Shown one piece after another: positions 1 to 9,613 of a DNA stretch of 64,000 bases (positions within the stretch are counted from its first letter, which is position 1; each line of letters starts with the position of its first letter). This DNA is from Zunongwangia mangrovi (lineage in GTDB: Bacteria; Bacteroidota; Bacteroidia; Flavobacteriales; Flavobacteriaceae): positions 248,001-312,000 of the forward strand of contig NZ_FOKV01000004.1 in the NCBI RefSeq assembly GCF_900112105.1, given 5' to 3'. A program made the translations under genes and the position numbers. The notes beneath the pieces are model-generated. The model was not told the DNA's origin. It did not search any database and saw nothing but the letters and a program-made list of their open reading frames with translations.

Positions 1-1029
1 ATTATTCATCACAATATTAGAAACCCGAATATCTTCAACAACTCCACCACGACCACGCGCAGTTTTTAGCCTGATTCCACGATCGGTACCGTCGAAAACA
101 CAATTAGAGATCGTGATCTTTTTAATACCACCGCTCATTTCACTTCCAATCACCACTCCTCCATGACCACTTAACATCGTACAGTTGGTAATAGTTACAT
201 TTTCGGTTGGGGTAGCCCATTTTCTACCATCTGCATCCCTACCAGACTTTATGGTAATACAGTCATCTCCCACACTGATGTGGCTATCTGAAATATGCAC
301 GTTCTTACAGGAGGTTGGGTTGATCCCATCGGTATTCGGTGATTCTGGGTTGAAAATGGTCACACCGGTTATTCTAATATTATTACAGAAAGCAGGATTT
401 ACAGTCCAAAAAGGACTATTTTGAATCGTAACGCCTTCAATTAGGATATTTTCTGAACGATAGGCCTGGAACAATGGAGGTCTGAAGAATTCCCAGCTCA
501 TGGTTCTCTGGTAATAATCGGAAGTTTCCAGTCCTTTGTTCTGCTCCACCCACATTTTCTGAAATTTTGTTCTTGGTGGTTTTTCTTCCGCAGTTTCAAT
601 TCGGTACAGTTCTAGCCACCATTTTCTACCCTGGCCATCGATCGTTCCCCTTCCGGTAATAGCAATGTTCTCAACTTCATAAGCATAAATGAGTGGTGAG
701 AAATTTTTCATGACAGTACCTTCCCAGCGCATTTCCACGAAAGGCAAATAATCATTAAAATCATCTGAAAAACGCAGTATGGCTCCGGCATCAAGATGCA
801 AGGTTATGTTACTTTTCAAACGAATCGCACCGGTAAGATATTCCCCGGCAGGGAAATAAACCGTTCCACCGCCTTTTGCCGAGGCTTCATCTATAGCCGA
901 CTGAATTACATCTGTAATGACAGAATCCTGTACGCTTTTCCGCTTTTCAGCAATATTGATCCAATCTGCCTGCGCAAACGTGACAAATGGCAGAAATACT
1001 AAAACCAGAAATTGATATTTTTTACTCAT
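1..1029 (-). CDS. GH28 polygalacturonase-family protein (3' end outside window)
   Basis: Secreted right-handed beta-helix enzyme expected to hydrolyse alpha-galacturonosyl links in pectin. The 343 codons visible from the ATG at 1029 begin with a signal peptide (about residues 1-20, ending TFAQ). All GH28 signature blocks are present: NTD at about 232-234, DD at 255-256, GHG at 288-290 and RGIRLK at 317-322. The frame is open to base 1, so the C-terminus is missing. It starts 3 nt after the stop of the GH140 gene and closes the visible part of the transcription unit that begins at 7360. In an RG-II locus it could be a backbone exo- or endo-galacturonase. The family is secure, the exact linkage is not. 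Confidence 0.93.
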   Translation of the reverse strand, partial: MSKKYQFLVLVFLPFVTFAQADWINIAEKRKSVQDSVITDVIQSAIDEASAKGGGTVYFPAGEYLTGAIRLKSNITLHLDAGAILRFSDDFNDYLPFVEMRWEGTVMKNFSPLIYAYEVENIAITGRGTIDGQGRKWWLELYRIETAEEKPPRTKFQKMWVEQNKGLETSDYYQRTMSWEFFRPPLFQAYRSENILIEGVTIQNSPFWTVNPAFCNNIRITGVTIFNPESPNTDGINPTSCKNVHISDSHISVGDDCITIKSGRDADGRKWATPTENVTITNCTMLSGHGGVVIGSEMSGGIKKITISNCVFDGTDRGIRLKTARGRGGVVEDIRVSNIVMNN

Positions 1030-1032
1030 CTT

Positions 1033-2466
1033 TTAAGCTTTCTCTTCTAAGACTAATACCCAGTCGTTTCCATTTTCCTTTTCACCTTCAGGATCAAAAA
1101 TATAAACTCCTTCCTTCGCTTCAGGAAGGCTTTGAATCACCGTTTTTTCACCATTTCTAGGATCAAACCAATAGGCTTCAAATTCCTTGAAAGGTAATTT
1201 TTCAGAATTTATTTCAATATTTTGACCATTATAGGTGTAAACCATGGCATATCCATTACCGCTTGTGGCCGATAAAAAATCGTATCGCTCGCCGCTATTT
1301 ATAACCAGTGTAGAATCTGGTTTTCTGTCGAAATAGGAATAATCGAGCATTAGTTCTTTAAGGTGCGTCATTTGTTTCGCACCAGGATCATTCAAAGCTT
1401 CAGTCCATAATTTCTTATTTCCATAAGCCCCCGTTTTATCCTGAGGACGATGCATCTGCATCACAGCGCTATGGCCATATGTAAACCCGGCTGCACCAGC
1501 AAAAACTGACCAATACGCATAGCGTCTGATCTCGTGGGCCTTCCAAAAAGGTTGAAGCGTATCGTGAAGTCCGTAAGGAATTCCCTCGTAAGAAGGCTCA
1601 CCATCTAAAGTTGGCTTAACAGGTTTTAAACTATAATCTGTTTTTACATAGCGCCAGTTATCTTCTCCGTAATTTCTTTCGGTGTCATCCTGATCGTAAG
1701 TTCGGTGACCAGACTGGAACATATTAAAATCTAACCAGCTGGCATTATGAAACCAATCTGAAGAGTCATGTCTTCCTCGCGGATGAAATGTAATAAGTTT
1801 ATCTGGATTATATTGATCCAGACTTTCCCCAAGGGCATTCCAAACATTGTTGTATTCATTTCCAAAAGTATCTCCACCGTTCAACCAGATCACATTTTTG
1901 CTATCCTTATATCTTTCAGCCAGAAACTTTCCATAAGCTCTTGCCTGTTCTTCCGTCACATTTTTGATATTCCCTCCCCAAACCGGAACCAACGCCATAT
2001 AGATATCATGTTCTTCCGCAGTTTTTACAGCATAATCTATATGATCCCAAAAATCATACTGCAAGGAATCGGAGACCTCAATACCTTCGGTTACTAAAGG
2101 CTCAGCAACGTTCAAATTCACCAATGCACTATCCTGATGAACGTTTACCGCTTCAAGTGTGTGAAGTACCATGGCCTGAATTACATTGAATTTCTTTTTC
2201 TTTCTATCTTCTATATACTGTTTGATATCATCACGGTCTAACTTATTGAACATTAGCCATCCCGTATCACCCAGCCAAAAAAATGGATCTCCATTTTCTT
2301 TCTGAAAATAATGCTGATTTTCTGAAAGAGATAAGCCCATTAGCGCAGTATCCATCTCAACTTCTGAAGTTTCCTGTTCTTTGTTCTCCTGCTCATTCTT
2401 GCAGGCAGAAAATGCAATCAACAAAAATGCGATTGTTAGATATTTAAAGAATATTAGTTTGATCAT
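1033..2466 (-). CDS. GH140-like apiosidase, lipoprotein (DUF4038)
   Basis: Probable glycosidase of family GH140, whose founding member in Bacteroides thetaiotaomicron cleaves the apiose-galacturonan bond at the base of RG-II side chains. The 477 aa begin with a lipoprotein signal (lipobox ending FSAC, Cys22). The DUF4038 TIM-barrel starts around residue 45 with the FFWLGDTGWLMF block. Likely catalytic acids are D199 in WLNGGD and E290 in LDGEPSYEG. The last ~90 residues look like the collagen-binding-type beta-sandwich usual in this family. It lies 3 nt after the beta-helix gene and 3 nt before the GH28. Its presence predicts that free apiose-containing products are made, which fits the acid-sugar genes at 25255-29861. 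Confidence 0.85.
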   Translation of the reverse strand: MIKLIFFKYLTIAFLLIAFSACKNEQENKEQETSEVEMDTALMGLSLSENQHYFQKENGDPFFWLGDTGWLMFNKLDRDDIKQYIEDRKKKKFNVIQAMVLHTLEAVNVHQDSALVNLNVAEPLVTEGIEVSDSLQYDFWDHIDYAVKTAEEHDIYMALVPVWGGNIKNVTEEQARAYGKFLAERYKDSKNVIWLNGGDTFGNEYNNVWNALGESLDQYNPDKLITFHPRGRHDSSDWFHNASWLDFNMFQSGHRTYDQDDTERNYGEDNWRYVKTDYSLKPVKPTLDGEPSYEGIPYGLHDTLQPFWKAHEIRRYAYWSVFAGAAGFTYGHSAVMQMHRPQDKTGAYGNKKLWTEALNDPGAKQMTHLKELMLDYSYFDRKPDSTLVINSGERYDFLSATSGNGYAMVYTYNGQNIEINSEKLPFKEFEAYWFDPRNGEKTVIQSLPEAKEGVYIFDPEGEKENGNDWVLVLEEKA

Positions 2467-2469
2467 AAA

Positions 2470-5400
2470 TTAAATCTTGACTATAAAAAATAAACGTTCG
2501 TTATTACCAGGCTCAATCTCTATTTTTGAACCAGCTTTTATTATTTCTTTTTTTGCGGATTTTCCAGTTTCCGGATCGATTGTATACACCTGAAATCTTC
2601 CTTTAAAATTTTTAAGATCTACGGAAAACATTCTGTTCTCATTTAAATAAATTAAATACGCTCGATCATTATTCTGAAGAGTCCAGAAATCACTTTTATA
2701 ATTTTCATTATTCGAAAAAGTCATTTCGGGAATTTCGTCATAAAATTTTTCCAGATCAACCTTTGGTATAGCGGGAAGCGAAGCAGTTGCCATTAATTGC
2801 GCCCATCCAAATCTTGGAGCACTATTAGTATTATAAAGGACTGCTTTTTCCGGAAACCTTTCTCGATATTCGCGTATCGCTCTGTAAACTGATCTATCGG
2901 ACTCCTTGCCATTTTCCATTTTTCTGGAATGCTGCCTGGGCGCAAGATTTTTGCCACCTTTTGGAGCATAAGCCTCTCCGTTTTGCCTATAATACCAATA
3001 TTTAATATCGATAACATCAATTACTGATGCCCTCTCTTCATTATTAAGAATAGCATCCTGTACATCTTTAGTTGCGCTAAGCCCAATAAAAGCTTTATTA
3101 TCATTTTTACTTTCCCAATCTTTTATAACATCTACCCAAAACTCAGTAAAATGAACAGGACCGGTATATTCGGCACTGGTAAATTGAATGGTGCTACTCT
3201 TTTCTTTGAAGTTTTCTAATGATTTTTCAATATAAGATTTATGCAAGGATTTTCTGTTTTCGTTGGTCACATCATAAAACTGCCGAGCCATAAAAATTCT
3301 TTTGTCTCCTGCATAAGGAGGTGGTTCGGGAAAACCTGTTTCATTAATATTATTCGCAGATCGCCATGGTGAGCTAGACCAATGTGCTCCAGCTTCCAGA
3401 ATATTATGCTGAAAGTATTGCTGGTGAAATAACATCTGTCCTTGCTTCTCTGCAAGTTGAGCATAGCGCTTTAATCTTGACCAATACCATTTATTATATT
3501 TTGTAAGGTCATATTTGCTAAGGTGGTCCCAGGCAGTACCTTTTCCGCTCCGGGCAAAAGGTTGTTCGTAAAATGGTGGCCAAGTATCTGTATCATATCT
3601 ACGGACCCGCTGATGATCGTCCATTCGTCTTTCATACCATAAACCATAATTGTGATCTATGGCGACAATATTATTATTTTTTAACCAAGAAACGGTCTCC
3701 TCTAAATTATCGGTTAGACCAACTCCTCTTCTTCCGGGTACAAATCTGGTGACATGCGGAGTAGATTTACGAATGTCATCGTCTCTTAAGCTTCCCCGCC
3801 ACCACATAACAGACATGTGCTTTCCTGCAAGCAGTTTCCCATCAAATGTGATAATCCCATTTTCTATAACAATTTTTTTATCGTCTTTTTCAACAGTTTC
3901 TGCCTTAGATAATTTTATATTTTGAAACTTCTTCGCATTATCATTATTGTAGCGGAACGGTTTTCTTTTATCTACATTTTCAATCCACTGCTTTAAGCCT
4001 GTTAGTTCACTTTCAGCTTCCTGAGTAAGCTGTTCAGCAGCTTCTATGGTTGGACTTGATGAAGGTTCTGTTCCTATTTCAAGAATATCTGCATTAATCT
4101 CTGAAGATTCCAATCTTTGATTGAGCTGTGCATAAAAAAGACTTCTGGGTTTAATGTGACTATTAACTTCTTTCCAATACCCATTCCCATCAAATTGCCC
4201 CCATACACCAAATGCCCAATTTTGGGCGATTGGAGGATTTGGAACTTGCATCATAGATGCTGAACTTTCCCAAATAACTGAATTTGCAGAAGTCCAACCA
4301 GAACCTCTAGCTAACTGTCCTTGATTGCCTAAACTCAATGCTTCACCATCTATATTTACTACATCGAAAAGTACACCGGTGGCCCAGCTACCAATCGTTC
4401 CAGAGAAACTATAAGGTAAATATGCTTCACATTGGACGAAAGCATTAGGACCAGTAGTACCATAACCGCCAACTGCAAAATCATGATATCCGAATTCTGA
4501 ATAACACCTTTGAAAAAGTGTAAGCTGCCCTTCAGTATAAAATGTATGCCTTCTAAACGCGGCTATTTCAGAAACCGGATGTTTAGATATACAATCTTCT
4601 ACTGTAACTAAACTAGCTGTTTTTAGGACATGAACCGCACCTCCAGCCATATTTTCAAAATTTAATCTTCTAATCCAAACATTTCTGGCATTTTCTATAG
4701 AAACACCGAGCCATCGATGCTGTTCATCTCTTGCATTACCTTCTTCAAATTGAGATTGAATCTTCAAGTTTTCAATACCTACATTTTCTATTCTGCCTGG
4801 CCACTCATATTTTAGAATTTGAATACTGTCTTTCTTAGGATTCATTCTCATGGTAAGAGGGGCACTTAAGTGATATTTATCAGAATTAATACCTGTAATT
4901 TCTCGATCCCAACTAATCTTCCAATCTTCAGGCTTCCATCCTATCCAACCTGTCTCAGCTCCAAAATTTTTCATTCCCAGAGTATCAATAAAATCCTGAC
5001 TCATGTTTAGTTGAACAAAAATTTGATCACCAGAATTTAAATTATTAGGAACAATTTTTATTTCATCAGTTCCTAATGGAATAACATCTGAAGATAATTT
5101 AATTGTATCAGTTACTTTAAAATCCTTTTCACCAAAAATCCGGATCATTGCTTCCCTTTTCACACCTGTTCCTAGCAGAACGGTACCATTTTTTGAATTT
5201 CCTGATCCACGAAGTACTATTCCAGATGATCTTAAATACACTGTTCCATTTATATGAAATGTACCTTCTTTAAGGACCACTGCTCCTCGAAATCCATTTT
5301 TATCTGGCTTCAGGTTAGAGACATAATCTACAGCTTGTTGAATAGTTTGGGTTGCATCACTATCCATAGAAGAAATAATGACCTTCGCCGGTACATTAGG

Positions 5401-5589
5401 AATGCTTTCAGAAGACATTTGATAACCAGAATAAGAAAAATCAGGAATATTATTACCAGATTTATCAGCTAAATAGGTGATCTGGCCATTTTCATCCTTA
5501 CTTAAATCTGGATAATCCTGCTGTCCTTGGACTTCAAGGATACCAATGAGTAATAAAAATAGGACAACTAAGCTTTTATGCATTATCAT
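2470..5589 (-). CDS. Two-domain secreted protein: pectate-lyase-like beta-helix plus DUF6298-like domain
   Basis: Large exported protein (about 1039 aa) of unknown activity. A signal peptide precedes a right-handed beta-helix (about residues 60-480) of the pectate-lyase-3 type, with blocks such as VVLKEGTFHINGTVYL and GIVLRGSG. After a linker (about 500-560) a second domain contains GRRGVGLTDNLEETVSWL and many aromatic motifs such as WDHLSKYDLTKYNKWYW, resembling a TIM-barrel glycosidase-like domain that I recall as DUF6298. The longest reading frame opens with TTG at 5592, directly followed by ATG at 5589, with another ATG at 5583. I take 5589. It follows a PL1 gene by 64 nt and sits beside GH140. 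Substrate and catalytic residues are not recognised. Confidence 0.7.
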   Translation of the reverse strand: MIMHKSLVVLFLLLIGILEVQGQQDYPDLSKDENGQITYLADKSGNNIPDFSYSGYQMSSESIPNVPAKVIISSMDSDATQTIQQAVDYVSNLKPDKNGFRGAVVLKEGTFHINGTVYLRSSGIVLRGSGNSKNGTVLLGTGVKREAMIRIFGEKDFKVTDTIKLSSDVIPLGTDEIKIVPNNLNSGDQIFVQLNMSQDFIDTLGMKNFGAETGWIGWKPEDWKISWDREITGINSDKYHLSAPLTMRMNPKKDSIQILKYEWPGRIENVGIENLKIQSQFEEGNARDEQHRWLGVSIENARNVWIRRLNFENMAGGAVHVLKTASLVTVEDCISKHPVSEIAAFRRHTFYTEGQLTLFQRCYSEFGYHDFAVGGYGTTGPNAFVQCEAYLPYSFSGTIGSWATGVLFDVVNIDGEALSLGNQGQLARGSGWTSANSVIWESSASMMQVPNPPIAQNWAFGVWGQFDGNGYWKEVNSHIKPRSLFYAQLNQRLESSEINADILEIGTEPSSSPTIEAAEQLTQEAESELTGLKQWIENVDKRKPFRYNNDNAKKFQNIKLSKAETVEKDDKKIVIENGIITFDGKLLAGKHMSVMWWRGSLRDDDIRKSTPHVTRFVPGRRGVGLTDNLEETVSWLKNNNIVAIDHNYGLWYERRMDDHQRVRRYDTDTWPPFYEQPFARSGKGTAWDHLSKYDLTKYNKWYWSRLKRYAQLAEKQGQMLFHQQYFQHNILEAGAHWSSSPWRSANNINETGFPEPPPYAGDKRIFMARQFYDVTNENRKSLHKSYIEKSLENFKEKSSTIQFTSAEYTGPVHFTEFWVDVIKDWESKNDNKAFIGLSATKDVQDAILNNEERASVIDVIDIKYWYYRQNGEAYAPKGGKNLAPRQHSRKMENGKESDRSVYRAIREYRERFPEKAVLYNTNSAPRFGWAQLMATASLPAIPKVDLEKFYDEIPEMTFSNNENYKSDFWTLQNNDRAYLIYLNENRMFSVDLKNFKGRFQVYTIDPETGKSAKKEIIKAGSKIEIEPGNNERLFFIVKI

Positions 5590-5653
5590 CAATATTCTAT
5601 TTTAAAATTTTTAATAGATATCACTAGAAGTATAATATTAATTAAGTTGATGG

Positions 5654-7360
5654 CTATTTCTTGTATTTATTCAATCCACCTTTTAATTCTGAAAGTGTAT
5701 CTACATTATTCTCAAACTTAGTCCAATCTACTTTTTTAGTCGGATCAATACCATTGATATATTTTTCAATATTAGTATATCCATCACCATTCATATCATT
5801 AATAGCATCTGATGAATCCTTTGGATCCAATCCATATTTTTCTTCCCATGTATCTGGCATACCATCACTATCAGAATCTAAATAAGGATTTCCTTTATAA
5901 TCTGGATATCCGCCTACTTGTTCTGGACGGGTAATAATTCCTTTTTTGTAGGAATCTGCGGGAAGTCTTCTATTGATAAACTCTGTGCCTATTTTCGTTT
6001 CTAATCCATCTGGAACATTAATTTCACCAGTTCTAACCATTTTAATTACTCGTTTATCTACAGCATCTCTTCTTGGAAGTGTAGCACCTGCATTATTAAG
6101 TACAAAATCATAAGCCTCTTTAGCTGCCATCTTTTGCACATTATTCATAGCAAACATTTTATCTTGTTTTATATATTCAAAACGATCTTTTTTCTCAGCT
6201 TCTGAGATATCTTCCAGTTGTACGCCACCATTCCAATTATCTTTAGTAACTTCTGTATTTCCCTCGATTATATTCCCAGAAACAAATGCTCTTCCATAGG
6301 TTTTGGGATCTAGATACCCAGACTCTGGCTTTAATATTCGATAACTAATCGGTTCATTTTTCGGGGTTATTGGTCCAGGTTTGAAATAATTATTAATGAT
6401 ATTGAATCGAGAGCGATAATCCCCCCCATCAATTGATCTATTCCACCAATTAAAGAGTACATTGTTTATAAAATTAAAACTACCGTACATTCCAACTGAA
6501 GGATTCCTTGAAATGTTGTTCGCCCAAAGGTTACGAATAAAAGTACTATTTAAACCGCCAATTGTACTACCAAAGGCATGATTATAGGTATCTAGCCCTT
6601 CTGAAGAAATACTGTTCTGAATCGTTAAATTTGAAGTTGGTAATTTCTCCCGATCGGAATTTTTATTTGCTTTGAACATATTACGATAAAGAGACATATT
6701 TTCATCGAGTCCCCAGCTAGCAGAAACATGATCTATTATAATATTACCCATTGGTGAACCACCAAGCGCATCATCTCTACGAGTTACATCTGTTGCTCCT
6801 CTACGGAATCTCATATGTCTAATAATCACATCATGGGTATCTATTTTGAAACTTTCTCCAGCAACACAAACACCATCACCTGGTGCAGTTTGTCCTGCAA
6901 TAGTTACGTAAGGAGCACGAATACTTATTGGCTTCTCTAATTTGATGATTCCGGCTACGTTAAATACAATAGTTCTGGCACCACCTGCTTCACAAGCTTC
7001 CCTTAACGAACCAGGACCGCTATCGTTTAAATTTTTCACCACAAATACTTTACCTCCTCTACCTCCAGGAGTATACATACCTCCTCCCTGAGCACCTGGA
7101 AATGCCGGAATATCAGCCTTGATGAAATCATCGGGATGAGATCCCGAAGGAATATAAGGCCGTCCTTCCTTTGCCTCAGCTCTAACGATATCGTAAATTT
7201 CGCTATCCCACAATTCCTGCAAACGTTCCTCTTCAATCGACATCCAGGCATCAGTCTTAGCCTGCATTTCCTCTGGAATTTCTGGATATTGAGCCAACGA
7301 AACGAATGATGAAAGACAAAACCAAAAAATTATTGTTAAGTAGATAGATTTAGAAAGCAT
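5654..7360 (-). CDS. PL1-family pectate lyase with C-terminal calcium-binding repeats
   Basis: Secreted polysaccharide lyase expected to cleave homogalacturonan by beta-elimination. The 568 aa have a signal peptide (ending SLAQ), a short helical region (about 28-80), and a PL1 beta-helix beginning IPAFPGAQGGGM at about 84. It shows the conserved IIIDHVSASWGLDENMS segment and the basic RNPSVG segment that carries the probable catalytic Arg. The C-terminus has DSDSDGMPD and DMNGDGYTN loops typical of thrombospondin-3/EF-hand-like calcium sites. It is the first gene of its unit: a terminator (7434-7471) and a regulon promoter (-7 at 7383-7390) lie just upstream. Close paralogue of the protein at 9614-11332. 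Confidence 0.93.
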   Translation of the reverse strand: MLSKSIYLTIIFWFCLSSFVSLAQYPEIPEEMQAKTDAWMSIEEERLQELWDSEIYDIVRAEAKEGRPYIPSGSHPDDFIKADIPAFPGAQGGGMYTPGGRGGKVFVVKNLNDSGPGSLREACEAGGARTIVFNVAGIIKLEKPISIRAPYVTIAGQTAPGDGVCVAGESFKIDTHDVIIRHMRFRRGATDVTRRDDALGGSPMGNIIIDHVSASWGLDENMSLYRNMFKANKNSDREKLPTSNLTIQNSISSEGLDTYNHAFGSTIGGLNSTFIRNLWANNISRNPSVGMYGSFNFINNVLFNWWNRSIDGGDYRSRFNIINNYFKPGPITPKNEPISYRILKPESGYLDPKTYGRAFVSGNIIEGNTEVTKDNWNGGVQLEDISEAEKKDRFEYIKQDKMFAMNNVQKMAAKEAYDFVLNNAGATLPRRDAVDKRVIKMVRTGEINVPDGLETKIGTEFINRRLPADSYKKGIITRPEQVGGYPDYKGNPYLDSDSDGMPDTWEEKYGLDPKDSSDAINDMNGDGYTNIEKYINGIDPTKKVDWTKFENNVDTLSELKGGLNKYKK

Positions 7361-7382
7361 GCATTTTATTTAAATTCTTAAT

Positions 7383-7427
7383 GCAATATAGTTTTCACAT
7401 GTAAGTAATGTATCCTGCACTTACTCG
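7383..7427 (-). promoter_or_regulatory. Regulon promoter upstream of the PL1-GH140-GH28 unit
   Basis: Minus-strand 17-mer CGAGTAAGTGCAGGATA (7427-7411), a 20-nt spacer, then TATATTGC (7390-7383), which resembles the Bacteroidota -7 element TAnnTTTG. The -7 element begins 30 nt before the ATG at 7360. The site lies between the terminator of the preceding unit and the PL1 gene. Same layout as eight other junctions in this window. Confidence 0.8.
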
Positions 7428-7433
7428 TATAAT

Positions 7434-7471
7434 AAAAAAATCCCAAAAACATTTTATAAATATCTTTGGGA
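7434..7471 (-). terminator. Intrinsic terminator of the susCD-PL1 unit
   Basis: Reading the minus strand, a 7-bp stem TCCCAAA/TTTGGGA (7471-7465 with 7447-7441) is followed by a run of seven T. It lies about 30 nt after the stop of the DUF3826-PL1 gene and just before the next promoter. It is the clearest intrinsic terminator for a minus-strand gene in the window. Confidence 0.75.
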
Positions 7472-7499
7472 CCGAATTAATGAGAATGCTTCGATAGCA

Positions 7500-9608
7500 T
7501 CAACTAATAGTATCAACATTATTACCCAAATTGCGGTAATCAATTTTTTCATTCGGGTCAGTTCCGTTTAGAAATTCTTCCAGATTAGTATACCCATCTT
7601 CATCGGTATCTTCTGCACCATCTTTCGGATCTTTAGGATCTAATCCATTCTCAATTTCCCAATCATCTGGCATTCCATCGCCATCAGAATCTATTGGAAC
7701 CTCATCTGGATTGAAAGATAAATTAGGATAGCCCCCTACTTCAGAAATATTCTTGATAATTCCAGTGGACGTAGTTGGTTTCCCTGTACGTACCATATCA
7801 ATAACCCTTGCATCTACAGGATCCCTTTTAGGCAAAGTGGCTCCAGATTTCTTTAATACTACTTCATAAGCATTTTCTGCAGAATGATGTGGAGCAACAG
7901 GCCATCCAACGAAAGGTGTGTTTACGCGAGCCATATCCTTAAGATGTTCAACGTTTTCCATATCAAGATTTTGACCACGAACACCCCTCCAATTATTTTC
8001 GGTCAAGATATTATTATCATGCATTACATTACCATCAATAAACCATTTTCCAGGCCGGTCTGGAGATTCTGGATACCAACCACCATCTGCCCAGGCACTA
8101 CCCGGTGAATACATATGTCTCTCCTCAATACGTGCAAAAGTTGACTTAATGTCTTCGTTAGTAGCAGGTCCTGGCTTAAAATAATTATTGATTAGGTTAA
8201 TCATAGAAGTTTCATCACCTCCATCAATAGATCGATGCCCCCAATTAAAAATTACATTATATCTGAAATCAAAATTACCTGACATTCCTATAGATGGATT
8301 CCTTGCTGTATTACTAGCAAACAGATTATGATGAAATGTAGAAGGATTTCCTCCCCAGGTTCCTCCAAATGCGTGGCCTTTAGCATCTAAAGCTTCACTA
8401 GAAATTGTCCATTGAATGGTTATATTTTCTGAAGGGTCTTTTATTCGGGATTCACCATCTAAAGATGATCTCATGTGTCTGTATATGGAGATATTCTCAT
8501 CCATCCCCCAGCTGGTAGAACAATGATCTATAATAATATGATGATCTGGATTACCGCCTATATTATCATCTCCTTGACCTCCAGAGGAAACACCACGTCG
8601 TACCCTAAGGTGCCGAAGTATAACATTATGCGTATTTATATTCACTGTCCCTGCTATACATATACCGTCACCAGGTGCTGTTTGTCCAGCCACCGTTAAA
8701 TTTGGGTGATCTATATTTAAATCTTCATCTATTTTTATAGTTCCTGCTACTCGAAAAACAACTGTGCGCGGTTCATCATCTTCAAGTGCTTCTCTAAGAC
8801 TACCAGGCCCACTATCATTAAGATTAGTTACAGCGATAACTTTACCTCCTCTACCTCCAGAGGTAAACATACCACCTCCCCATGCCCCAGGGAATGCCGG
8901 TATAACTTCTTCAGGTAGACGTGGAGGGTGCGGTGGTTCTCTTAATGCTAGTTTTTTCTTTTCTTCTTCTATTCTCTTTTGCCATTCTTCCCCTGCTTTT
9001 GCCAGATCATATCCTCTAGAAGATAAATAATTATTTATTTTACCTTTGTACTTCCCAAACCACCAGTGCTTTTTATGAGAAGAACCAGCATCCATCGCTT
9101 TTTCCCTGGCTTCCTTTAAATTTGTAAGAATAAAATCTTTTTCTTCTTTTTTAAGATTAGGTAACATTTCCTGAAATGCCAGGTAAGTTTTCGGAACGAC
9201 TCCATAAGTCATTCCATCTTTTACGGCTTCTATTTGTTCAGTACTTAATTCTCTAGATAATCTTTTTAGAAAAGTATTGTGTAGCTTTAAAATCTCTTTA
9301 TCAGCATCACTCCGGATTTCCTCAACCTTCTTTTCGTATTTTTCTGGAAACTCTTTCTTAGGAAATTCAGCCCTTACTTCCTCTACTTTTTCATCTCTTT
9401 TCTCATGAATTCGGCTTAAAGATCGATATTGTTCAGCTATCATATTTCTAACTAATACACTTTTCTCATCGTTCCCGATTTCTATACCATCAACAATTTT
9501 CTGTGCACGTTCGTTAGTAACTTTAACGTACTCTGGATCAAAATTTTCCTGACAAAATCCAATCGAAGAACTAAATATGACCAATATTATTAAAAATACA
9601 TTTTTCAT
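7500..9608 (-). CDS. DUF3826-PL1 fusion, secreted pectate lyase
   Basis: Secreted 702-aa protein. After a signal peptide (ending GFCQ) comes a highly charged alpha-helical DUF3826 domain (about residues 25-225), with the NERAQKIV and QYRSLSRIHEKRD blocks and the closing FGKYKGKINNYLSSRGYD. The PL1 beta-helix starts at VIPAFPGAWGGGM (about 238) and carries IIIDHCSTSWGMDENIS and RNPSIG. Calcium-binding DSDGDGMPD and DTDEDGYTN repeats end the protein. Last gene of the susC unit, 5 nt after another PL1, followed by a terminator. A stand-alone DUF3826 protein is encoded at 59100-59729. The role of DUF3826 is unknown; the fusion suggests a job in binding or presenting pectin. Confidence 0.9.
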   Translation of the reverse strand: MKNVFLIILVIFSSSIGFCQENFDPEYVKVTNERAQKIVDGIEIGNDEKSVLVRNMIAEQYRSLSRIHEKRDEKVEEVRAEFPKKEFPEKYEKKVEEIRSDADKEILKLHNTFLKRLSRELSTEQIEAVKDGMTYGVVPKTYLAFQEMLPNLKKEEKDFILTNLKEAREKAMDAGSSHKKHWWFGKYKGKINNYLSSRGYDLAKAGEEWQKRIEEEKKKLALREPPHPPRLPEEVIPAFPGAWGGGMFTSGGRGGKVIAVTNLNDSGPGSLREALEDDEPRTVVFRVAGTIKIDEDLNIDHPNLTVAGQTAPGDGICIAGTVNINTHNVILRHLRVRRGVSSGGQGDDNIGGNPDHHIIIDHCSTSWGMDENISIYRHMRSSLDGESRIKDPSENITIQWTISSEALDAKGHAFGGTWGGNPSTFHHNLFASNTARNPSIGMSGNFDFRYNVIFNWGHRSIDGGDETSMINLINNYFKPGPATNEDIKSTFARIEERHMYSPGSAWADGGWYPESPDRPGKWFIDGNVMHDNNILTENNWRGVRGQNLDMENVEHLKDMARVNTPFVGWPVAPHHSAENAYEVVLKKSGATLPKRDPVDARVIDMVRTGKPTTSTGIIKNISEVGGYPNLSFNPDEVPIDSDGDGMPDDWEIENGLDPKDPKDGAEDTDEDGYTNLEEFLNGTDPNEKIDYRNLGNNVDTIS

Positions 9609-9613
9609 CTTAA

